Below are positions 1-8,300 of a stretch of 16,453 bases of DNA, piece by piece. The stretch spans positions 1 to 16,453 of the forward strand of contig SKXH01000015.1 of the NCBI GenBank assembly GCA_007128495.1, written 5' to 3'. Made by a program: the position numbers and the translations under genes. The notes beneath the pieces are model-generated. The model saw only the letters and a list, made by a program, of their open reading frames with translations, searched no databases and was not told the origin of the DNA. This DNA comes from Bacteroidota bacterium (GTDB lineage Bacteria; Bacteroidota; Ignavibacteria; T3Sed10-11). Positions within the stretch are counted from its first letter, which is position 1; each line of letters starts with the position of its first letter.

Positions 1-1601
1 AATATGATGCCCGTGATCCGTCGTATTCCCCCGACGGAATACATATCTACTACGCATCCGATAAAACGGGTATCTTTAACATTTATCGCTTTAACCGCGT
101 AAATGAAAGTTCGGAAAGGATCACTAATGTGCTGGGGGGTGCGTTTATGCCGTCGGTGAGCGAAGGGATGCTGGTGTATGCATCGTATCAATCGAGTGGA
201 TATAAAATTGCGTGGTATAACGATTTAGATCCCGTCGATGAGAGCAAGCACTATATAGCAGGCGAACCGGCCTGGTTTGATGAAAGTATTCACGCTGCTT
301 ATAATCCGGGAACCGACGAGAGCGGCATCGACTGGAACCGGCTGCGCAATTATGACGACCGGGATGTACCCGAGTATGATCCGGATAACTACTCCTCGGT
401 GTTTACCAACACGATGCTTGTACCGTTGATACGGTTTGATAACTATATTCCCGAACGCGGTTTCACCGACATGATAAAACCCGGCCTGTATATGATGACC
501 CGCGATATCCTGGAGCACCATGCGCTCTTTGCGGGAGCGACAATCAACCGTCGGTTAGAGCGTGATCTGTTTGCGATATTCGAATGGAATACCGGCCTGC
601 CGCCGTTCTCATTAGCCGGCTGGTATCCCGATATCTCGTTTGAAATATATAATATAACCCGTAAAACCGATGCACTGGTTGACCTGCGGGAGGATTTGAA
701 AATAGATGTCGATGTTACCTACAACCTTACCGAGTTTAACGTCATTGTAAAAGACCATATTTTTAACCCTTCGAATGAGCTGGAGCTTATGTACCGGCAC
801 AGTCGATACGGGTATGATGTGGGCAGCTTTCTCATACCGGAGACCAATAATCTTGTCGGAGCTTTCGGCGAGTTGTATCTTGTCGGCAACACGCTGCAGG
901 CACAATTGACCCACCGCGGTATAATTCCCACAATTCAAACGGCGATCAATCCGGTCGGCAGATTCATTCAATTGCGATACGGATATGAATTCAATAAGTA
1001 TAATCCCGAATTGGAATACGACGAGGAAGAGAATATTCTATTTACCGATTACGATAGACCGAGCTTTCACCGTGTAGAGGGCGAGTGGCGCGAGCATTAT
1101 CGTTTATCGCGCTATCAAACATTAACGGCGCGACTCAGGAGTGGTTCGATCCTGGGTAAAACGGTTGATGATTTCTTCAACTTTTATATCGGCGGGTTGA
1201 TGGGCATGCAAGGATATCCGTTTTATTCGCTGGGCGGCAACGAGTATGCATCGCTTAATCTGACGTATCGGTTTTCGATTTTAGAAGGAATAGATTTCAG
1301 GATCGCGCAGATGCAGTTTGAACGATTATACGGTTCGGTGTTTGCCGATGTGGGTGACGCGTGGACCGGGGCATTCCCGGGTGTTGATGAGCTTAAACGC
1401 AATGTCGGTTTTGAGCTCCGTCTCGAATCGTTTTCATTTTATTCATATCCGACACGTATATTTTTTAGCGCGGCGTACGGCTTCGATGAGTTCACCCGCG
1501 TATTTCGTAACGAGCCGGTAACATACGGTAAACAATGGAATTTTTATTTCGGCATTCTTTTCGGGTTTGATTTAGGAACGGGGTCTCTATGGAAAAGATA
1601 A
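1..1601 (+). CDS. TolB-like propeller fused to Omp85-like outer-membrane barrel (5' end missing)
   Basis: The reading frame is open from base 3, so the start lies upstream of the window; a GTG at 129 is only an internal codon. The visible N-terminal part carries PD40/TolB-type propeller blades: a PSYSPDG signature near base 18, followed by YYASDKTG...NIYR, and a second blade with AFMPSV...LVYASY...YKIAWYN. The rest (roughly bases 400-1601) is rich in alternating aromatic strands typical of a beta-barrel. It includes a segment like the D15/Omp85 L6 region (GGLMGMQGYPFYSLGG at about 1191-1238) followed by NEYASLNLTYRF and a VFADVGDAW strand. In Omp85 proteins this segment normally reads [V/I/L]RG[F/Y]; here the arginine is glutamine. 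Likely role: an outer-membrane protein with a periplasmic propeller, possibly in surface assembly or proteolysis; the missing N-terminus could hold a peptidase domain. The stop overlaps the next gene by 13 bp, suggesting translational coupling. Family-level call is good; function is inferred. Confidence 0.8.
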   Translation, partial: YDARDPSYSPDGIHIYYASDKTGIFNIYRFNRVNESSERITNVLGGAFMPSVSEGMLVYASYQSSGYKIAWYNDLDPVDESKHYIAGEPAWFDESIHAAYNPGTDESGIDWNRLRNYDDRDVPEYDPDNYSSVFTNTMLVPLIRFDNYIPERGFTDMIKPGLYMMTRDILEHHALFAGATINRRLERDLFAIFEWNTGLPPFSLAGWYPDISFEIYNITRKTDALVDLREDLKIDVDVTYNLTEFNVIVKDHIFNPSNELELMYRHSRYGYDVGSFLIPETNNLVGAFGELYLVGNTLQAQLTHRGIIPTIQTAINPVGRFIQLRYGYEFNKYNPELEYDEEENILFTDYDRPSFHRVEGEWREHYRLSRYQTLTARLRSGSILGKTVDDFFNFYIGGLMGMQGYPFYSLGGNEYASLNLTYRFSILEGIDFRIAQMQFERLYGSVFADVGDAWTGAFPGVDELKRNVGFELRLESFSFYSYPTRIFFSAAYGFDEFTRVFRNEPVTYGKQWNFYFGILFGFDLGTGSLWKR

Positions 1602-2512
1602 AATATATCATGCTTTTATTATTATTGCCGTCGGTATCCCTTGCAACCGATCCTGAGGATACACGTGAGCATATCAACCATATGATCTTCGACCGCGATG
1701 TAATCGAATATCATACCGGTTCATTCCTTAATAATATGGAGAATACATCCGCTGTTAATAACGGGAATAATGTGAGCAGAAAATCACCGCTCCTCGCTGC
1801 AGTTATGTCGGCGGCGGTGCCCGGCGCCGGCGAGGTTTATGCAGGCAGATGGTGGCGCGGACTTGCACATTTTGGATTAGAGGTAACCTCGTGGGCATTT
1901 TATTTTCATTATGACAGCAGGGGGGATGATCAGACTGCGCGTTTTGAAAGATATGCAAATCAAAACTGGGATGTGACCAAATATGCTCAATGGTTAAATA
2001 TTTATTGGCTGGATTTAACATCCGCAAGTCCTATTACCATAGATCCTGACGAATCAAAAAACCCGTGGGAGCGTGTCAATTGGAGCGAAATTCATGCTAT
2101 CGAAGCCGCGATTGCGCAATTTTCACATCGACTCGAACCATTCGATACCCAGCAATATTACGAACTCATTGGTAAGTATCCGCAGTATACACGGGGCTGG
2201 GAAGATTCTGATCCCATCGGAAACTTCAACCCGGATGACAATGAAATCCAGGCGGAACGGAATGCATACTTTGATGATATTTCAGAGATGTTCTCATTCT
2301 ACTCAAGTAAACGAGGTTATGCAAACACTCTCTATTCACGTGCACACACTGCGGCTGTTGCGGTCTTTTTAAATCACTTTATCAGTGCATTTCATGCGGC
2401 GTATCTTGCCCACAGTTTTAACCAAACTCACCTGGCAATTGATATAGAAAATCGTGATGATATTTACGGTGACCGGCTGGTACCGGTTGTGAAGCTGCAG
2501 GTAGGGTTTTAA
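1589..2512 (+). CDS. Exported DUF5683-like membrane-associated protein
   Basis: A 307-residue protein with a clear signal peptide: a short basic n-region, a leucine-rich core at residues 7-18, and likely cleavage after SLA at residue 19. Residues 65-100 (KSPLLAAVMSAAVPGAGEVY and the following AGRWWRG) match the 'SALLPGAGQxYxGxxxKG' signature of DUF5683/P13-type small envelope proteins found widely in FCB bacteria, and form a hydrophobic hairpin. A second hydrophobic stretch lies near residues 250-275 (AVAVFLNHFISAFHAAYLAH). The middle is soluble and rich in Trp, Tyr and acidic residues. The ATG lies inside the 3' end of the upstream propeller-barrel gene, with an AGGA about 10 bp before it, so the two are probably co-translated and may act together at the outer membrane. 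The role of this family is not established. The family match is by motif only. Confidence 0.7.
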   Translation: MEKIKYIMLLLLLPSVSLATDPEDTREHINHMIFDRDVIEYHTGSFLNNMENTSAVNNGNNVSRKSPLLAAVMSAAVPGAGEVYAGRWWRGLAHFGLEVTSWAFYFHYDSRGDDQTARFERYANQNWDVTKYAQWLNIYWLDLTSASPITIDPDESKNPWERVNWSEIHAIEAAIAQFSHRLEPFDTQQYYELIGKYPQYTRGWEDSDPIGNFNPDDNEIQAERNAYFDDISEMFSFYSSKRGYANTLYSRAHTAAVAVFLNHFISAFHAAYLAHSFNQTHLAIDIENRDDIYGDRLVPVVKLQVGF

Positions 2513-2517
2513 GAAAC

Positions 2518-2599
2518 GGTTTTCAGTTTCGAGTCTTCAGTTTGTCAATCACCTCAATATCTACAATTGTATAATCTTGGTTACAGGAAACCGGAAACT
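2518..2599. repeat. Imperfect inverted repeat with heptad periodicity between convergent genes
   Basis: The 85-bp gap between two convergent genes contains the arms GGTTTTCAGTTTC (2518-2530) and GAAACCGGAAACT (2587-2599), which pair at 10 of 13 positions across a 56-nt loop. The right arm runs into the lptG stop codon. The left side is built of 7-bp steps: TTCAGTT (2522), TCGAGTC (2529), TTCAGTT (2536). It could act as a two-way transcription stop or be a degenerate copy of a dispersed repeat. There is no clean U-tract, so an intrinsic terminator is not asserted. Confidence 0.4.
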
Positions 2600-3686
2600 A
2601 TTTCCTAACCCTCAGTAAATTAATCAACCCGGCGCCGAGGAAAAACAAATTCGGCAGCCAGGCCATAAGCAGCGTATTGTATTGTCCGCTCTGTCCGAAT
2701 GTTGAAGTTATTTCCATAAATGCCATATAGAGGAACGTAATAAGCACACCTACGGCAAATTGCAGTGCCATACCGCCGCGTCGCTTTTGCGCGGAGAACG
2801 GAACTCCGAAAAGTATAACGATCAAACTTGCGAAGGGAAAGGCGATCGTAGAGTAATAATCCACCTCCCACCGGGCTGTCTGCTGACCTGCCCTCCGCTG
2901 AGACTGGATGAATTCGCGCAGCTCGAAGTAGTTCATTTCATCGGGTTGAAGTTGTTTCTTTGCAATGTCTTCGGGGTTGAAGAAAAGATTTTCCATCGGC
3001 AACCGGTCGAACGTTTCCATCTGTTCGGTATATTCAGAAAACTCGCGTACAGTACCGCGATGGAGTGTCCATATCCGCTCTTCGCTGTCCCACTCCATAC
3101 GCGCTGCATCGTATCGCCGGGCCATTACAGCAAGATTGGTGTCTGAGAATTCCTGGATACTTACCCGTGATACCGAACGAGTTGATTCATCATAATAACC
3201 AAGTGATAAAAATCTAACAGGACTATCCTGGATAAAAATATTGTAACGATCGGTATCCGTTCTGGTGCCTTTCGCGAGATGTTCGCGTTCTATATGATAT
3301 TTTTCACTATTGGCAAGCGGTACAATCCAGCCGTTAAAATATATTGTAAACCCGGTCACAATAATACCAATTGCAAGAAACGGTATCATAAATCGATATA
3401 AACTCACACCGCCGGCTTTCATAGCAACAAGCTCATTCTGACTGGCGAGCTTTCCGGTCGTAAATAAACTCGACAGCAGCATAGCCACCGGTATCATCGA
3501 TTTGATCATCTCGGGGATAAAATAAATGTAATATGCAATCGCGACGTTGACCGCTGTACCCGCATCGATAAAGTCATCCACATTTTCCATCAAATCAATA
3601 ATGATGAAAATCATTATAATTGCTACAAGTGCAAAGAAGAAATGTGAGAGAAATTGCTTGATTATATATCTGTCAATCAACTTCAT
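2598..3686 (-). CDS. lptG: LPS export ABC transporter permease LptG (YjgP/YjgQ family)
   Basis: A 362-residue YjgP/YjgQ permease, the normal length for LptG. With LptF and the ATPase LptB it extracts lipopolysaccharide from the inner membrane and passes it to the periplasmic LptC/LptA bridge. The family layout is clear: an N-terminal MKLIDRYIIKQFL start, three membrane segments (about 14-31, 48-75, 97-118), the cytoplasmic coupling motif NELVAMKAGGVSLYRFM at 84-100, a periplasmic beta-jellyroll of about 150 residues, and three more membrane segments (about 277-296, 306-326, 337-357). It follows lptF with a 4-bp ATGA overlap, so translation is coupled. I assign LptG rather than LptF because it is second in the pair, short, and lacks the long periplasmic coiled coil of its partner; the F/G assignment is less sure than the family. 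Confidence 0.9.
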   Translation of the reverse strand: MKLIDRYIIKQFLSHFFFALVAIIMIFIIIDLMENVDDFIDAGTAVNVAIAYYIYFIPEMIKSMIPVAMLLSSLFTTGKLASQNELVAMKAGGVSLYRFMIPFLAIGIIVTGFTIYFNGWIVPLANSEKYHIEREHLAKGTRTDTDRYNIFIQDSPVRFLSLGYYDESTRSVSRVSIQEFSDTNLAVMARRYDAARMEWDSEERIWTLHRGTVREFSEYTEQMETFDRLPMENLFFNPEDIAKKQLQPDEMNYFELREFIQSQRRAGQQTARWEVDYYSTIAFPFASLIVILFGVPFSAQKRRGGMALQFAVGVLITFLYMAFMEITSTFGQSGQYNTLLMAWLPNLFFLGAGLINLLRVRK

Positions 3687-5089
3687 TGCTGATCACCGTG
3701 AATCTCATCCTCCAGTGGTTCGACACGCCACGTTTTGGGAACAATTTTTTGCAGTTTACTCCAGTTGATTATCAGACGCTCTTTTTGCGTTCTGATGGTC
3801 AGATATATACCTGCGGGGAATAGTAATACATTCGCAGCCCACATGCCAATGAACGGACTAATAAATCCGCGGTCGGCAAGTTTTTCACCACCGATAAGGG
3901 ATGACCAATAGAGTAGAAAAAATCCTAAACTGATGCCGGTTGCAACGCCGAATCCGCCTTTGCGGGTCATTATACCCAGCGGTGCTCCGATCAAAATAAA
4001 TATTATGCAGGCGACCGGGATTGCATATTTTTTATGTACCTCCACCATGTATCGATCGATACGCCGTTTGTTGCTTTCTAAACGCTTCATATCGGATTCT
4101 ATTGATGATTTGAGCGAGCGGGCGCGTGAAAGTGCAAGCTGCACTTTCGCTTTATACGGATCTTCTTCGTATGCGGGTAATGTCGGGGGAAGATGTTCCA
4201 GATCTCCGGTTTGTAATGATATGTGATATCTCTCGATACGAGTGTTGATCCCCGACATTATACGATTGTTGAGCGAGTGAAGACTATCCACTCGTTCGAG
4301 CATTACCTGTGCACTTAGCTCGCGGTCGCCCCGCTGAAATATATTATCTGCAGTACGTTCAAAGTCATAGCCATCATACGGAATGAGTACCCGGTGACGG
4401 TTGAACTTAACGCGCCTATATTCCTTGTTATCACTTTGTGTCGAGGTCTCATGAATCTCACCGTCATAAAGATCAAGTATCAGCGACGCGAAATCCGGTC
4501 CGTAAGCGATAAACCCCCGCTCTGCGGAAATGATAATATTTTTATCCGGCTCGCTATGATCGTAGATGGTAAGACCTTCCAGTTCGTTTGTCTCCTCATA
4601 ATTTTTACGTGCAATGAGGGTATACCCTTTAATTTCCTGAGAAAATATTCCCGGTTCAAGCGAAAGGGTGGGGCGCGCACGGCGTATATCGATACCGAGC
4701 GTTTTTGCCCGGTGATTTGCATCGGGGAGTATCCGGTTGTTGAATTCCATCAATCCGAAGGCAAGCAGCACAGAGATAATTAACGGTGCCGACATCATTC
4801 GATACACCGAAATTCCGCTGGATTTCATCACGGTAATTTCGTTATTTGCAGACATAGTGCCGTATGTCATCAGGGTCGCAATCAAAACCGACATAGGGAC
4901 CGCAAGCACGAGCATCCACGCCAGGTTTGTGGCAATTACCTCAAGAATGACACTGATCCCGAGCCCTTTGCCGACAAGATGGTCTATAAACCGCATCATA
5001 AATTGCAGGATGAAAATGCCTGTCAGCACAAAGAGAGACATAAAAAATGGCGCTATGTGCGCTTTCAGTATGTATCGATCAATTATCAT
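3683..5089 (-). CDS. lptF: LPS export ABC transporter permease LptF (YjgP/YjgQ family)
   Basis: The partner permease of LptG in the LptB2FG lipopolysaccharide exporter. I start it at the ATG at 5089 (468 residues, MIIDRYILKAHIAPFF), which aligns with the usual start of the family. The frame extends to a TTG at 5107, but that codon sits upstream of a plausible -10 element. Membrane segments lie near residues 9-33, 47-75 and 98-117 and, after the periplasmic domain, near 355-376, 382-402 and 411-433. The coupling motif NEITVMKSSGISVYRMM is at 83-99. Between the jellyroll and the second membrane half there is a long charged, helical stretch at about 257-354, which makes the protein about 100 residues longer than E. 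coli LptF; such extended forms are common in FCB bacteria. A 35-residue polar tail follows the last membrane segment. It is the first gene of the lptFG pair and divergent from sprA. Confidence 0.88.
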   Translation of the reverse strand: MIIDRYILKAHIAPFFMSLFVLTGIFILQFMMRFIDHLVGKGLGISVILEVIATNLAWMLVLAVPMSVLIATLMTYGTMSANNEITVMKSSGISVYRMMSAPLIISVLLAFGLMEFNNRILPDANHRAKTLGIDIRRARPTLSLEPGIFSQEIKGYTLIARKNYEETNELEGLTIYDHSEPDKNIIISAERGFIAYGPDFASLILDLYDGEIHETSTQSDNKEYRRVKFNRHRVLIPYDGYDFERTADNIFQRGDRELSAQVMLERVDSLHSLNNRIMSGINTRIERYHISLQTGDLEHLPPTLPAYEEDPYKAKVQLALSRARSLKSSIESDMKRLESNKRRIDRYMVEVHKKYAIPVACIIFILIGAPLGIMTRKGGFGVATGISLGFFLLYWSSLIGGEKLADRGFISPFIGMWAANVLLFPAGIYLTIRTQKERLIINWSKLQKIVPKTWRVEPLEDEIHGDQQ

Positions 5090-5097
5090 CTCCCTAT

Positions 5098-5126
5098 AAT
5101 ATACCAATATTTCGGTTTTCTCACAA
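5098..5126 (-). promoter_or_regulatory. Candidate sigma70-type promoter of lptFG, nearly leaderless
   Basis: On the minus strand TTGTGA (5126-5121, 4 of 6 to consensus) is followed by a 17-bp spacer and TATATT (5103-5098, 5 of 6). The expected transcription start, near 5091, is about 2 nt before the ATG at 5089, giving a leaderless or almost leaderless mRNA. AGGGAG lies directly against the ATG, too close for normal Shine-Dalgarno use. The elements are visible; activity is inferred. Confidence 0.35.
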
Positions 5127-5237
5127 TCAAATTTCTTCGCTTAGGTCTTGCTATTAAGTATCGATTTTGCTAATTTAGTGCTATAAATGATTCATTTTCG
5201 CAATATTATTGAAGGATGATCCCCGGGATATTGGTAT
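5101..5237. repeat. 10-bp perfect inverted repeat flanking the lptF/sprA divergent region
   Basis: ATACCAATAT at 5101-5110 and ATATTGGTAT at 5228-5237 are exact reverse complements. Read outward on each strand, each copy abuts or overlaps an AT-rich -10-like element: TATATT toward lptF and TATAAT toward sprA. This could be a shared operator coordinating both transcripts, or simply two similar promoter regions. Two copies of 10 bp in AT-rich DNA could also arise by chance. Confidence 0.35.
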
Positions 5238-5239
5238 CG

Positions 5240-5245
5240 TATAAT
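5240..5245 (+). promoter_or_regulatory. Consensus -10 hexamer upstream of sprA
   Basis: A perfect TATAAT lies 70 bp before the sprA GTG, 2 bp after one copy of the inverted repeat. No good -35 hexamer is seen 16-18 bp upstream (TGATCC at 17 bp), so if it works it may need an activator or a different sigma factor. Confidence 0.25.
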
Positions 5246-5315
5246 TAACACAGTGAGATCCGTTCAGCGGTTCTCATATTAGTAACATAGCAACAATACG
5301 AGCGAATAAGACGCT

Positions 5316-8300
5316 GTGGAATTTTCCAAGGGATCAATCTTTCTACCCCTTTTGCGAAAAGTGGGTCCGGTGGGTGTCATTGCCCTTTTTATTGCTTTTC
5401 TATATCTGCTCTCCGGTCACCCCGCTATTCAAGCAAACACATTAGCATTCTCGAAGGTTTCTGAAAATGATACCGTCGCGGCGCAGGATACAACTGAGGT
5501 CATCTATGAAGATATTGACCGCAGGCCCGCACGTGTGCGCGAGCGAAGAGAAGTAACAAGAAGGGAGCGGGATAGAGAGGTTGCAGATGAGGTAACCGAT
5601 ACTACACTGACGCGGGAGGAACTTCAAGAGCGCTTACTCGCACCTACCGATTCATCTGCCCGAATAAAACATTTCCGGTATCGCCGTAAAGATGTACCGT
5701 ATGCATCATTCTCACAAAACAACAAACGGCGTCATCCGTTGTTCCTTGAGAACAGAAATCAGGTCTATAACCGGATCGTTGAACTCGATTCGCTTGGCCG
5801 CAATGTGACCGTGCGGGAAACGGTTGACGATAAGGATGTTAAAATACCTGTAACGATGTCGATGGAAGATTATATCCAAACACGTTCACGTTCCATTCGC
5901 CGGGAAGGTTGGGAGCGGCTTGCATATGCCTATGAGTTTGGATACGGTGAGGAGAGTGAAGCTGATCTCGGTGATTTTATTAGTGATATAACGACGATCG
6001 ATATTCCCGTTCCGCCTAATCCGGTGTTGAATATATTCGGCGAACCCGGTATTCGTTTGAATATATCGGGAGCCGTTGATATCCGCGCCGGTTTCAGAAG
6101 GCAATCGTCCGACCAAACCTCATTGTCACGGCTTAACGAAACGCGCAATGAACCGGACTTTAAACAGGATGTCCAAATAAACGTCGATGGTCTCGTCGGC
6201 GATAAACTCAATATTAACGCAGATTGGGACACGCAGCGTTCTTTTGAATATGAGAACCAGCTCAGTATCAGGTATGACGGATATGAGGATGAGATTATTC
6301 AAAGCATCGAGGCCGGTAACGTTTCACTCCAGACACCGACACAATTTATCGGAAGCAGCCAGGCATTATTCGGTATAAAATCCAATCTGCAATTCGGCCC
6401 GATGAGGTTGACCGCCGTTGCATCGCAGCAAAAAGGAAGGTCTGAAGAGCTGACCCTCAGCGGCGGTGCAGAAGAACAGGATTTTGAAATCCGGCCGTAT
6501 GATTATTCGCGAAATCATTATTTCATCGATAATGATTACATAGAGTGGTTTGAACCGGCAATGGAACTCGAACCGCAATATAATCCCCAGCTCGAAATTA
6601 CAGACCTTGAAGTGTGGGTTACGCGAAGCGGGGTTATTACCGATGTTAACGAACGTCCTGTAACTGCACATATCGATTTACCGCCGCGGCCGACAACCGG
6701 GTATGATGATGCACAGTGGGGGGATATTGAATCCGGCATTTCTGGCGAGATAGAGATCGGTCAGTTTGTTATGCTTCGCCAGGGTGAAGACTACGATATC
6801 AGCACACGAACCGGCAGGTTGACGATGCGTCAACAACTTTCAGACGATCAGGCGATCGCTGTGGCATATCGTCGTGCCGATGGAAATGAATATGGAGATT
6901 TTGTTGCCAATGTAGACGATGATTCGAGCAGGATAGTTCTGAAACTTGTGCGGCCGCGTAATCTGCAGCCACAATACCGGGATGCGTGGCAGTTGCAGCT
7001 TCGAAATATCTATCCGATCGGCGGCAGGAATTTACAAAAAGAAGGCTTTGAGCTGCGGATCGAATACAATGTTCCCGGACAGACTTCAACCGATGAACTT
7101 GAGGGGCAACCGCTGCTTCAAGTATTCGGTCTCGATCAAACCGATGAGGCCGGTGCGCCCACACCCGATAACAGATTCGATTGGCGGCCGGGGGTTACAA
7201 TTGATCCCGCGCGTGGTGAGTTGATATTCCCGTCGTTACGCCCATTCGACGATAAACTTGCCGAAGCCGGTCTCGGCGAATATCGATATCCGGAGATATA
7301 CGATACGACGCGATCTGCAGCCCGGGCGCGTAATGAAAAAGACAGATTCAGGGTCCGCGGCCAATATTCTTCCTCGGTCGCTTCATCCTATAATCTCGGT
7401 TTTAATGTTGTCGAAGGAAGCGTGGAAGTATATCTCGGCAGCCAGCGTCTGGAGGAGGGAACCGATTACACCGTTGATTATATGCTCGGTCAGATAACCC
7501 TTCGCAGCGATGCGGCGATGCAGCCGGGTGCCGATCTAAGGATTACTTATGAACAAAACGAGTTGTTCCAGATTGCCTCGAAGACACTGCTCGGTTTACG
7601 GGGTGAGCTACCGCTTGGCCGGAATACCGACATTAATTTCACCATGATGAGCATGCGCGAAGAAACACTTGCCGATAAGGTGCGTGTTGGTGAGGAGCCG
7701 GTAAGCAATGCAATTTTCGGTATCGACGGCCGGACGCGTTTACCGGTAAATTTTGTAACCGACGCAATGAATAAACTGCCGTTTTTCAATTCAATGGCTG
7801 AATCGAATCTTCAGATCAGCGGTGAAGCTGCATATATCAGACCAAACCGTAACACAAAAGCTTCAACCGTTGAGATGGACGAGGGGAAGGGCGTTGCATA
7901 CATCGACGACTTCGAAGGATCGCGGCGCAGCGTTCCGATCGGCGTCAACTATGGAAATTGGAATTATGCAAGCCCGCCTGTGGATACCCGCGAGTTAGGT
8001 GAAGTTCCGGCTGACTCTATGGTCCAGCATAAAGCGAATACAATTTGGTATAACTCGTTGACCAGCGATGAAGTTACATTGATTACCGATATATGGCCTG
8101 AACGACAGGTGCAACGCGGTGAAGAACGTGTACAGGTGTTAAACGTGGAATATAAACCGCGTGAGCGTGGTGAATATAATTACTCCTGGGATCTTATGGA
8201 GACCATTTACAATAATCCGCGTAATTCCTGGGGAGGTATGATGCGGGCGTTGACGGGTTCGACCAAGAATCTGGTCGATGAAAATCTTAACTTCATAGAA

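Noticed and set aside
129..1601. GTG at 129 as the start of the first gene
   Set aside because: The frame is open and coding back to base 3, with a good PD40 blade upstream of 129, so the gene begins outside the window.
5090..5107. TTG at 5107 as the lptF start
   Set aside because: It adds six residues with no family match, and the best promoter candidate lies downstream of it; the ATG at 5089 aligns with the usual LptF start.
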